The translations under genes and the position numbers were made by a program. Below are positions 32,744 to 43,144 of a stretch of DNA of 64,000 nt, piece by piece (the stretch's first letter is position 1; every line of letters begins with the position of its first letter). Location: NCBI GenBank assembly GCA_002917775.1, contig KZ627158.1:1-64000 (forward strand). The letters run 5' to 3'. Source of the DNA: Glaciozyma antarctica PI12. Taxonomy: Eukaryota > Basidiomycota > Microbotryomycetes > Kriegeriales > Camptobasidiaceae. The notes below the pieces were generated by a model, which searched no databases, was not told the origin of the DNA, and was given only the letters and a program-made list of their open reading frames with translations.

Positions 32744-35420
32744 CTACTTGTCCTTCTCCGTCTCCCCGACCCCGACCTCGACCTTCTTTCGGCCTTGGCT
32801 ATCTTCCTCGGCGAATTTCCCCTCAGAAGCGTCGATGACCTGCGCGATCCCCCTCCGATTGAGCCACGTCTCCTCGGGGATGACAAAGTACGAAATGACG
32901 GCCATAACGGTCTGGTGTCTGCGTTAGCCCTACGCAAGAGAGGGCGAGAGGAGGACGTACGACGGCGAAGAAGATGACGCAGCTAAAGTTGAAGGTCTGG
33001 GGAGTGACCGGGAACACGTCTGCGCTGCGTTAGGACTCGCTTGCGAGCAGTTCGAGAGGCAGGACCTACAAGGCGAGAAGAGGACGCAGAGAACGAAAGC
33101 TGTGCGAGGAGTCAGCGCCGTTCGTGCGAGAGAGGGAGAGGAGGAGCGCACTGTTCCAGATGGCCGCGACGATGCAGAACGGGACTGAGAAGCGTCCGTT
33201 GCTCCATTTGGCGTTGGCGAAATCTCCGCGCGTAAAGATGAGGCGAAGGACGGGAATGAGAGCATCTGCAGACGTGATCAGCTTCGCTCGCTCCTTCACG
33301 AGAAAGTGAACGTACAGGCCGCAATAGTCGGCACTCCGCCGCACGAAATGAGCGAAAGGAAGGCGACGTTACTCGGCAAGATCGTGCACAGCAAAACAGC
33401 CGCGACCTGCACGTCATCAGTTCCGCTCCAATCTCAGTACAAAGTAGGAGGGAACTCACGATACCGATGAAGATGACGGCGTTCCTGGGCTGCCCGTTGT
33501 GGTCGACCTTTCCGATCCAGTTCGACCCCGGGAGGATTCCGTCGCGCGCGATAGCGGAGACAAGGCGCGAAGCAGCCACGATAGCAATACTCATGTTCTG
33601 TGCGCGAGACGAGTCAGCAAGAACCACGTGCGAAGAAGGACTGGAGGCGCACGATGAAGAGCCCGATAATGGAAATGACGGTCATGAATAATCCTCCGGC
33701 GTGGCCGAGCGCAAGGTCGTAGATGAGGACGAACGGCTGAGGAGCGGCGAGGGTGAACAGGGTGTCCAAGCTCGGGGAGCAGAAGAGGAGGAGGATGAGG
33801 AGGGGCTGGCGCGAGTGAGAAGGTCAGCTGGCGTGCACGAGGGACCGCGAGAGAAGCGACTCACAAAGCCCATAACTGCGCTGACGGCGCAAGACCAGAA
33901 GACGCCCCTCGCAGCAGCCTTGGAAGCATTCTTCGTCTCCTCGGCAATGTGACCCGCGGCGTCGAATCCGGTAAGGACGTACGCAGTAGACAAAAACGAT
34001 AGCGTCCAGTTCCATCCCTCAGACTGTGGAGAAGCGGGGTTAGCTTGCGAACGTGCGGCTCGAAAGGGACGTACGGCGCCGGTACCATTGAACTTCTGCG
34101 TGAAGACCCATTTGGCGCTCTGGAATCCGTACGTCTTCGAGACGCCAATAGGCAGCCAGATGACGAGAAGGAGGTAGTCCAGAGTCATGATGATGAGCGA
34201 GACCTTGAAGATCCATGCGAGTTTGGCGGCTGGGATGCAAAAATCAGTATTCACACTCGAGCCGAAGTAGCGAAAGGAACGCACGCGACATGCAGTTCGA
34301 CAGGATGGCGAAGAAGAGGCACACTTCGGAGCAAATCCACACGACAGCGCGAAACTTGATGTTGGTGTATTCGACGCCGTCGGGGAAGAACGTCTCGAAA
34401 ACGACGAGCTCGCTCATCATGAAGTTGACGGTCGCTTGCGCGGTCGAAGCCACAAAGGATGTCCAGGCGCAAACGACCCACCACGCGACGAGGACGCCGA
34501 AGAAGCGACCGTACTTCTTTCCAGCAGCAGCGGCGGCCCAGAGATCTGTAACGGGCGTTAGCTCGCGAACCAGAAAGGTGCGAACGGGACTCACAGATCG
34601 AGCCCGAGAGAGGAATCGAGGAGCAGATCTCGGCGAGGGAGGCGGCCGTAATAGACATGCAGATGGCAGTGATGATCCAGGAGCTCCACAACGCAGCAGG
34701 TCCTGCCGTACGGGTATCATCAGCTGGGAATGAAGGCGGCGGCGACGCAGGACTAACCTCCGCTGTAAATTCCGGTCGAGAACAAGATCTTGATGCCTCC
34801 GACAAAGTAGAGTCCTCCGAAAGCCGATTGGAAGCTCTCAAACTGTCCCCAGGAGCGGTGGAGGGTCTGCGATGGGGAGCAGAAGGTCAGCTCGGGTTCC
34901 TCCCTAATCCCCCCAGCACCAAATTCTCCCTCCTCCCACAGTCACACAACGGAACGTAACGCACCTGCTTGTAGCCCAGTGCATTCTTCATTCCCCAGAG
35001 ATCGGGTCAGCTCATCCCTCTCTCGAAACACAACCATCGCAGCACTATCCCTTCGCGCCCATTACGGCTGATCAGGTTCGGACGGTTTGATCTCAGCACC
35101 TCGAGCTTCTCCACCTGCACTCTTGCGAGACGCGGGCGGAAGAAGTAAACGAGGGCACCCGTAGTGCGGCGGCGATGCACGCGGTAGTCTCCCTTTCTCT
35201 CGTCGCTCGTGTCCACACAGGACTCGATGCGACAAGAAGAGTGGGAGAGCTGCCGGTGTAGTAGCGCGATAAACACAAGGTACGTTACCTCTGAGGATCG
35301 AGGGGGTGAAGGCTGATTGCGGTTGGGCGGAGAGGACGCTGCTGCGGTTTATCGGTGCGGAGTCCTCACGAGCTGAGCCTCGTCATCGTAGGAAGCGGCG
35401 TCTTCGTTCTTGCTGTCCAT
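32744..35420 (-). CDS. Amino-acid/GABA permease (APC family)
   Basis: A plasma-membrane or vacuolar transporter with about twelve membrane segments. Exon 1 (ATG 35420) encodes MDSKNEDAASYDDEAQL. After a 384-bp intron, NALGYKQTLHRSWGQFESF leads into the first helix. GPAALWSSWIITAICMSITA, SLAEICSSIPLSGSIYFWAA and FGVLVAWWVVCAWTSFVAST are the typical Uga4/choline-permease helices 2-3. Later exons give LSTAYVLTGFDAAGHIAEET, PQPFVLIYDLALG, IAIVAASRLVSAIARDG, LPSNVAFLSLISCGGVPTIA and ISYFVIPEETWLNRRG, then a charged tail ending KDK and a TAG at 32744. Motifs fit the fungal Uga4-like group; the substrate is not predictable. Confidence 0.85.
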
Positions 35421-36237
35421 TCTTGTAGTTGCGGGGCGGGGGGAGGGAGAGAGGAGAGAGAAAGATGAAAAGGGGCAGGGGCCCGAGCCCCAACGAGATC
35501 GAGATTTGGGGGGGCAACCTCCGCGGAGAGGGTTGGCCCTCTCGGCAGGCGAGATCTTTTTCCTCCCCTCCGCCCTCCTCTCGGCTCAAGAAGGGGGTTT
35601 GCTCCTCACTCGAATTCGTATGCTCTTCCATTTTTCTCTCGCTCGAGAGCAAGACGCTGGAAAGCGAGCGACGAGCTGAGCTGGTTCGCCTTCGCAAGCT
35701 CTCCCAGACACGTTCCGATTTCGCTCTCCCTCTGACTGCAATTGTGCGTGGTGAGTTCACCATTCCCTCGTTCACTCTACGCGCAAGTTGCGTTGCTCAC
35801 AGCTCTGCGAGCGCAGTCACTGATTCCCCGGGCGCGAAGCCACTTCTTCCGTCCGTCGCAGTCTCGCTCCGGAGACCCTGAGGAGGCTCGCTGATTATTT
35901 GCCCTCGCAGAGCGCGGGAGCCAGATCAATTTGGCGAGAACAAGAGCCTGATCTCGCAGGATGCGGTGATTCGCGAACATCCCTGATCCGGCGGCGCTCC
36001 GGTGTGGTCTTCGAGCTGCGTTGCATTCCTCCCAACTCCTCCCGCCAAGTTACAGCTCTCAACTCCACCGGCGTACGTTTCTTCTTCCTCCCGAGACGCT
36101 CTTCAATTATGGAGAACTGCTACTAGCCGCGAAGGCGCTTCGCAGCTTCGATCAAACGAAGCTAATTCTTCGACTCCTGAGCTTGCTTGACCTTCACCCG
36201 CTGCCGCTCCTCCCTCTCTCTCTCCCTCTGCACCACC
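35421..36237. other. Divergent intergenic region
   Basis: About 820 bp shared by the permease and the alpha/beta-hydrolase promoters. It contains purine-rich stretches near 35430-35480. No gene or repeat is recognised. Confidence 0.4.
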
Positions 36238-37600
36238 ATGCCCTTCATTGAGCTACCTTCGCGGCGCCTCCGTATCTTCTACGTTGCCAACCCAGTCGAC
36301 CCCACCGCGCTCTCGATCACTGCTCTCTCCCCGCCCGAGTCTGGGGCTCTATTTCCAGGCCGACCAGTCCTCGTCATGCTGCATTCTGGGGGAAGTTCTC
36401 TCGCATGTTTTGGTGCCCAGGTGAGTAGCCGTGTTTGACGTTCGGGGAAGCTTCTGACGCCGTTCAGTTTTCGGATCCGAGGTTGCGAAATGCTTTCAAC
36501 CTCATCGCTTTCGACACCCGGCTTCACGGACGAACAACTGGACAAGACGTGCCTTCTCATACAATTGAGGTGAGATGCACGGCCAAAAGCTGTATTCCCA
36601 GCTGACGAAACGGCGTTGCCAGGAGAACACGGAGGAGCTTCTCGAAGCGCTCGTAAAGTCCTCTTTCGCGTTGCTGCTCCAGGTTCTGATGTTCAGCGCT
36701 CCAGGACCACCTCAATCTTTTATCCTATTCACTTTTCGGCGAGGGTGCCAACGGCTGCAACGGGGCGGCCTGGATAGCAATCAAGAGGCCTGCAAAGGTC
36801 TATTCGGATCTCGCGTCGATTCCGAATTTTGGCTAATTCCTTCTTTGCAGGTCGTCAGTCTAGTCCTAGCTTCACCATGCTGGATGAACGAGTGCGTCTC
36901 TACCTCCACCCTCGCTTACTGCTGAATGCCTCCCCTCAGTCCACCAGAAATTGTCGAACCCTACCTCGCTCTCCCCGAGTGGATCTGTGCCAATAAAGAG
37001 GGGAACGGAGATGGTTCTGGCGAACTTCCTGATGAGGCAGTCGGTGCGATAGAGGACTACTTTGTTGGCGGTCAAGAGCGATGCAGGGAGCAACGGATCT
37101 CGCACGCCGCCGCACTGCAATTTCGCTGTGAGTCCTCTCGCTCGCTCGCTTCTCCATCGACTGATTTTTCTTCTTTCTAAAAAGACGGCAAGGGTCATTC
37201 TTCACACGACGTGAGACACCTTCTCCGCTGGGGATCTCACCGGGTTCGTATTCCGCAGGAGCAGCTCGCCTCGATCACCGCACCTGTCCTCCTGCTTCAA
37301 GGCTCGGTGGATATGATCGTTTCTCCTCTCGCAGCTGTAAAAGAATGGCAGCGGGACCTAACACAAGGTAAGCTGCTTGAGTCGGACTTTCTCTTTGCGC
37401 ACTCATCACCTCGCTTCGACAGTTCCTGGAGGAGCGGAGCTTCATCAAATTTCTGGTGCACCGCATTTGCTTCCATGGACAGATGCGGTGCGTCTTATTC
37501 TCGCCATTGTTATACAATGCTGAACCCGAAAACGCAGAACGTCGTCAATCGAATAGTGCTGGCGTTTGTTGCGAAGAGCGACGCGGAGCGAAAGCTTTGA
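36238..37600 (+). CDS. Alpha/beta-hydrolase-fold protein, copy 1 of an inverted pair
   Basis: Nine short exons join in frame with GT-AG introns of 45-60 bp. The order is MPFIELPSRRLRIFYVANPV, VLVMLHSGGSSLACFGAQ (oxyanion region), FSDPRLRNAFNLIAFDTRLH, SYSLFGEGANG (nucleophile elbow), VVSLVLASPCWMND, EIVEPYLALPEWICANKEG, RIPQEQLASITAPVLLLQGS, VDMIVSPLAAV (acid Asp), GAPHLLPWTDA (His) and NVVNRIVLAFVAKS. At the elbow, where G-x-S-x-G is expected, the sequence is G-E-G-A, so Gly replaces the Ser. The copy at 41549-42921 shares this. It may act without covalent catalysis or may have lost activity. Function unknown. Confidence 0.8.
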
Positions 37601-38154
37601 CGGGGAGGGCAGCCTGGACTTGCAAGGTACATACCGTAATAGACTCGCAGTTCAAGCATATGATATGTTTTCAGTTGTTCGAGAAAGGAGGGCCCGGGTA
37701 GCGACGGTAGAATCGAACGCAAGGTAGCTCTCAAAGGCGAGCGAGCTGGTATCGAGCTTCCTTCCTTCCAGCGCGTGGAGAAGCTCTTTCAAATTGATTT
37801 CTCTGGTGCTTTCCGCCATCGCAATCTCGAAGCACTGGCAGTCGTGGTTACTAATTCGGGAGGACCTGAGAGGACTCTTTCCCTTCTCCCTCTCGCAGCA
37901 AGCTTCAGCTGCGTTCTGTACAGCTCCTTCCGTTCAAGCTAAGTAGATTTTAGAACTACGAAAATCCTCCTGTGCAGCAGCACGAGCAACAACACCTAGA
38001 GAGACGAAGTCAATCGCGACGAGCGCGCGCGTCTCGGCGTGTCGACTTTGGGCCTTTGGCTCACGCGACTTGGCTCCTCCAATCGCCCTCTCGACCCTCT
38101 CTTCGACCAGACGACTCTTCAAGGCCTTGCCGACGAACTCAGCCAGCACCAGCC
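37601..38154. other. Intergenic, KU70 promoter region
   Basis: About 550 bp between tandem + strand genes. Nothing specific is recognised. Confidence 0.4.
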
Positions 38155-41100
38155 ATGGCGTCGCAGTACGGTGAGCAGCCTCCCCCGCCTTGCCACGCGC
38201 GGTGCTAAACCGTCCCCCATCCGCAGACAACTGGAACAAGAACAACGAGTCGGAGGACGAAGACGAGATCGACGAAGAGGTGAGTACTCCCTCCACTCCT
38301 CCTGAAGGCTCTCCTCACCCCGGCGGGAGCAGTACTACAACAACAAGGAAGCGATCCTCTTCTTCATCGAATCCACCCCGACCATGCTCGACCCCGAGTT
38401 CGGCACGCTCTCGCCGCTTGGGACCCAGCTTCGCAGCACGCAGGGAGCCAAGGATACGCACGCGAGAAGCAAGCTCGAGGTGTGCCTGCGGTGCGCGTAC
38501 GCGATGATGAAGCGCAAGGTCATCAGCGCGCCCAAGGACAGTATCGGGATCGTGATCTTCAACACGGTGAGCCTTCATTCTCCTTAGGGCAACAGCAGGC
38601 AGGAGTGGGGAGCGACGAGGGAGGGGAGGCAGCACGGCTGGCGGGGTTGGAGCAGCTGAGGGCGCCAGCTGACGACCGCTTTGTTCAGGCGGAAACTCAG
38701 ATCGTCGAGGACGCGATTATCAAGAACTGCCAGCTCGTCCAGGACCTTCAAGTTACTACCGCCGAGTCCATTAGAGCGCTGCGGGACCTCCTCGCTGGTG
38801 CGCACACTCACCCGTCCACACCTCCTACCGAAGCTCACAGCACTCGCAGAGCTCGACGAGAACCCCTCGCTGCTGCAGGAGAAGTACGCGCCCAACAAGC
38901 AGCAGAACAAAATCTCCGAAGCCTTCACCGTTGCCAGCACGCTCTTCCTCGCTCGGTGCGTCTTCCCCCCTCGTAAGACTCCCAGCAGCTCACCACCCCT
39001 CACAGAGTTCCTAAACAGTCGGGCAAGCGCATCTTCCTCATCACGGACAACGACAACCCGCTCGAGGATAGCGAACAGCTGAACCTAGCGGCAAGGTCCA
39101 GGTTCAAGGTGCGTTCCACCTCGCTCGTTTCTCGCCCTTCCTCACGCGTGCCCGGTCTCGCGTCTCGCAGGATTTCCTGACCAACGGATACACTTTCGAG
39201 CCGTTCTTCATTCCTCCGACTCCTGATCGCGACTTTAACCTCGAAAAGTTCTACACCGTGCGTGCGACCGTCTCCCACTTCCTCCCTCCTGCTAACACCC
39301 GCGCAGACGCTCATCATGGGAGCTGATGGCGACGAGGAAGATGAAGAAGCTCTCCCTCCGACCGTGCATGGAGACTTGAGCGCGTCGATGGACAACTTGG
39401 TCGCAACCTTGCGGACGAAGGAGGCGACGAAGCGGACCGCGTTCTCAGTCCCGTTCCACTTGGCCGGCGCCTTTACGATCTGGGTCAATGGGCTCGTCTG
39501 GCCCTTTCTCATTCGTCGCGCGAGCTGACCTGGACGACGTGCAGGTACAACTTGATCGGAGAGGAGAAGAAGCGGCCTCCGGTTAAGGTCGATCTCCACA
39601 GTGGCGACGGAGAGGAGGTCGTTTCGAAGACCACGTACACGGATACCGTACGTCCTTTGATTCGTATAACGAGTGGGGTTGAGCTAACACGCCATCTTGC
39701 AGGGTCATGGCGCCTCGCTCAACCCGAAGACGGACATCAAGAAGTACTTTCAGGTCGGCAAGGACAAGTACGAGGAAGGAATCAAGGCGACCAGGGTTTT
39801 CTTCGACGAGAACGACGTACGGAAGGTCAAGGTCAGCTGGATGGTCTCGCCCGCGTTGGTCGTGAGCTAATCTCCTTCTCGAGGCTGTCGGTCGCTCCGC
39901 AGGTTCGCCCGCCGCCCGCATTATCTGTTCCTCCTCGCTAACGGCCACACAGGCATCAAGTTGCTTGGCTTTAAGCCCCGCAAGCAGTACCTCAAGTTCA
40001 ACGAGACTATCCGCCACAGCTACTTCATCTTCCCGAACGAGGACGTTCGTCCTATTCCTCTGCCCTTTCTCGCGCTTCATCTGACGTCCGGACAGATGTA
40101 CACGGGCAGCACGCGAACCTTTACCTCTGCGACCTCTGCGACCATGGTCGCCAAAGACGTCGTCGGCCTTGCCTCGTTCCTCTCTCGAGCGAAGTCGCGC
40201 CCTCAGATCGTCCTTCTCCTGCCTCAGGTTCGTCCCATACTTCCTCGCGCGCCGAGTAGCCTCTGATCTCGCTTACAGGAGGAGGAGCTCAGTGAGCAGG
40301 GGCATCAGATTACTCCTCCAGGAATCCACCTCTGCCAACTCCCCTTCGCCGACGACGTGCGCCCTCATGGAATCGAGTCGACTCTCAGCGTCGTCGCTGT
40401 CGCTCCTACGCTTGAAAAAAAACGCGTCGGAGCTCAAACGCTGATGCCGCCGGTACGCTTTGCTCGCAGACCCGGACGTCGACATGGAGGATGACTTGCC
40501 CGAGCAGCCTGCGATCGACACGGTGAAGGAGATCATCAGGAACCTCAACACGCTGTACGACCCCGACAGGAATCCTAATCCTGGTGCATTCTCTCTCGAC
40601 TCGTGCACCTGCTCGGAGCTGACGCCGTTCTGTTCGCGCAGCCCTCAACTACTTCTACGAGGCGAGTGTTTCGCCGCAGAGTGTACGCGCTATCGCTGAC
40701 CACCCTTCCGCCGCAGGCTCTTGCTTCTATCGCTCTCGACGAGCCGATTCCTGAGCCCGAGGATACGACGATTCCGAAGTACGAGACGATCAACCAGGTA
40801 CGTTGCGCCCGCCGCCTCGCAGTATCTCCCTGACTCCCTCCCAGCGCGTCGGCGACTCGATCAGCGACCTCAAGAAACTCGTCAAGGAGGACGCCGTCGA
40901 CCCCAGCGCTCAAGCCGTCTCGAAGCAGAAACGACCCAAAGCGACTCCGCCGCCCGAGTCCGCCGAAGCGATCATCGATTTTGCGCAGGACCTGAGAAGC
41001 CGCGACGGGAAGATGAAGGTCAACGACCTCAAGGAGGGACTCAAGCTTATGAATGAGAAAACGGCGGGCGTCAAGGCGGATTTGTTGGAGAGGGCGATTG

Positions 41101-41210
41101 GGGCGCTGAGGAGGAGGGGGGTCTGGGAGGAGTACGGGCAGGAGGAGGAGGAGGAGGAGGAGGAGGAAGAGAAGCCGAAGAAGAAGAAGAAGAAGGTCAA
41201 GGTGCAGTAG
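38155..41210 (+). CDS. KU70: Ku70 DNA-end-binding protein
   Basis: Ku70 pairs with Ku80, binds DNA ends, starts non-homologous end joining and protects telomeres. MASQYDNWNKNNESEDED starts it. The vWA domain has AILFFIESTPTML and SIGIVIFNT. The beta-barrel core includes RIFLITDNDNP, DFLTNGYTFEPFFIPP, GIKLLGFKPRKQYLKFNE, HSYFIFPNED and MYTGSTRTFTS. SRPQIVLLLPQEEELSEQGH and LPFADDVRPHGIESTLS follow, then NPALNYFYEALASIALDEP. A C-terminal SAP domain (KVNDLKEGLKLM, KADLLERAIGALRRRG) and a Glu/Lys tail end at 41210. A 19-nt microexon (39884-39902) fits at VRKV-KAVGRSAG-IKLLG. The junction at 40410-40475, next to an A8 run, could not be resolved in frame. It is flanked by inverted hydrolase paralogues. 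Confidence 0.93.
39884..39902 (+). other. KU70: 19-nt microexon in KU70
   Basis: Flanked by CTAATCTCCTTCTCGAG and GTTCGCC. It adds AVGRSA plus one base, and is the only way I found to join GAC GTA CGG AAG GTC AAG to the GIKLLGFKPR exon in frame. Confidence 0.6.
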
Positions 41211-41548
41211 GAGGACGAGGAGGAGAGGGCAGCGATGTTGGATTTTGGGAGCGACGATGGGAGAGATGCGTGAGGTGGTCGTCGAGGTGTGGCCTTATTG
41301 TTCTAGTACTTAATCGTTTTGCAAAACTTTAGTGATGTTCTCTCGGGCTGCACGGCTTCGTCGTTCTGCTCGACGTACGCTGGAGACCCCGTCGCTACGC
41401 CCTCGCTCCTCGAATTGGCTGCTCACCGCCGAGGATACTTCTGCTGGTGCTCTCTCGCCGCCGGTACTCTTATAAACACCCCCAATCTGCAATATCTCCA
41501 CGTATCTACCCCTCTCATCCGCCGGCACGCTGAACAGTCACCTCAACT
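41211..41548. other. Convergent intergenic region
   Basis: About 340 bp between KU70 and hydrolase copy 2. Nothing is recognised. Confidence 0.4.
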
Positions 41549-42921
41549 TCAAACCTTTCCCTCCGTAATACTCTTCGTAACGAACGCGAGCAGCATCCGA
41601 TTGACCACGTTCTGCAGTCGTACGCATCAGCAAAGAGCGAAGTCTGAAGACGAAGTACGTACGGAGTCTGTCCACGAGAGCAAATGCGGCGCATCGGTGA
41701 TCTGGCGAAGGTCGGCGCCTCCAGGAACTATTCGCTCGAGAGTAAGGACGGCAGAAGCGAAAAAAAAAAACGTCAGCGACTGACCTCCAGTGAGGCACGC
41801 CTTCCATTCCTCGACGGCGGCAAGAGGAGAAGCGATCGTGTCGGCGGAGCCTTGGAGGAGCAGGACGGGAACGACGATGGTAGCGAGCTGCTCTTGAGGA
41901 ATGCGGTTGCGGTGAGATCCCCAGCGCATGATATGGCGAGCATCGTGAGAGGGATGTCCCGCACCATCTGCGTAAACGGCTCAGCGAGGGTCAAGAAAGC
42001 GAGAGAGAGGGACTCACACCGGACCTTGAGCGCCGCGACGTGCGAAACCCTTCGCTCCTGCACTCGATCCTGCACGCCTACGAAGTAATCTTCGAGCGCG
42101 GTAATCGCCTCCTCGGGAACGTCCCCCGTTCCATCCCCGTTCCCATCCTTGTTGACGCAAACCCAATCGGGCATGATGATAAAGCTCTCGATAAGCTCCG
42201 GCGGACTGAAGAGGCACGAGGTTAGCTGCGCGCCGGAAACTGGACGCAATAGACGTACTCGACCATCCAACAGGGAGAGGCGAGGGTCGCACAGACCACC
42301 TGCGAAGAGATCTCAGCTCGGGAGCGACCGTGCGAGGAGGATGCGGGCTGACCTTCGCAGGCCTCTTGATGGCTATCCACGCTGCCGCATTAGATCCGCT
42401 GGCTCCTTCCCCGAAGACTGAATATGAAGAAAGGTTGAGAGAGTCCTGTGCCGAGCTCGTTAGCGAGGACTGAAGCTAAGCTCAAGCTCAAGGAAGAACG
42501 TACGAGCGCCTCAATTAGCTCGTCCGCGTTGTCCTACCATATTTCCCAAGATCCGTAAGCTAGCAGTCCCTTCCAGCAGTCCCTCCACGAACCTCAATCG
42601 TGTGGGAAGGCACGTCCCCGCCTGCTGTACGCCCGTGGAGGCGCGTGTCGAACGCGATGAGATTGAAGGCGTCCCGCAAGCGTGGATCCAAGAACTGGTA
42701 GTCATCAGCGCCCGTGCTCGTCTGCCCATACGCGCACTCACCTGGGCGGCAAAGCAGGCCAGGGAGCTCGACGCGGAGTGGAGCATGACGAGCGTTGGGC
42801 GGCCATGAACGAGCGGCCCGGATTCTGGCGCAGGGAGCTGGATGGACAGCGCCGTAGGGTCGACCGGGTTGACGACGTAGAACATCTTCAGCCCCCGTGA
42901 GGGCAGCTCGACGAACGGCAT
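41549..42921 (-). CDS. Alpha/beta-hydrolase-fold protein, copy 2 of an inverted pair
   Basis: Same exon order as the gene at 36238: MPFVELPSRGLKMFYVVNPV, TLVMLHSASSSLACFAAQ, LDPRLRDAFNLIAFDTRLHG, SVFGEGASGSNAAAW, VVCATLASPCWMV, ELIESFIIMPDWVCVNKDG, VSHVAALKVR, RIPQEQLATIVVPVLLLQGS, ADTIASPLAAV, DAPHLLSWTDS and NVVNRMLLAFVTKS, ending EGKV and a TGA at 41549. The acid Asp and the His are present, but the elbow again reads G-E-G-A-S-G without Ser at the nucleophile position. Conservation of intron positions shows a duplication of the whole gene; divergence at synonymous sites shows it is old. It is divergent from DPL1 with 223 bp between starts. Confidence 0.82.
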
Positions 42922-43144
42922 GGCGGAGGAGGAGGAGGAGAGAGAGAGAGCCTGGCGGGTCGATCCTGTCGATCAATTCAGGAGTCCAAGTGGCTTTTCT
43001 CGAATTTGTGTGGCTTTTCTGTGGTGTGCTCTGTGCCTGAGGTTGGCCTTTGAAACGATAGGAACAGCGGGAGAGAAACAGACCGAAGAAAGCAGGAGAG
43101 GCCGCTTCAGCTCCTCTCTTGCTGCACCCCCCACCTCCCCCGAC

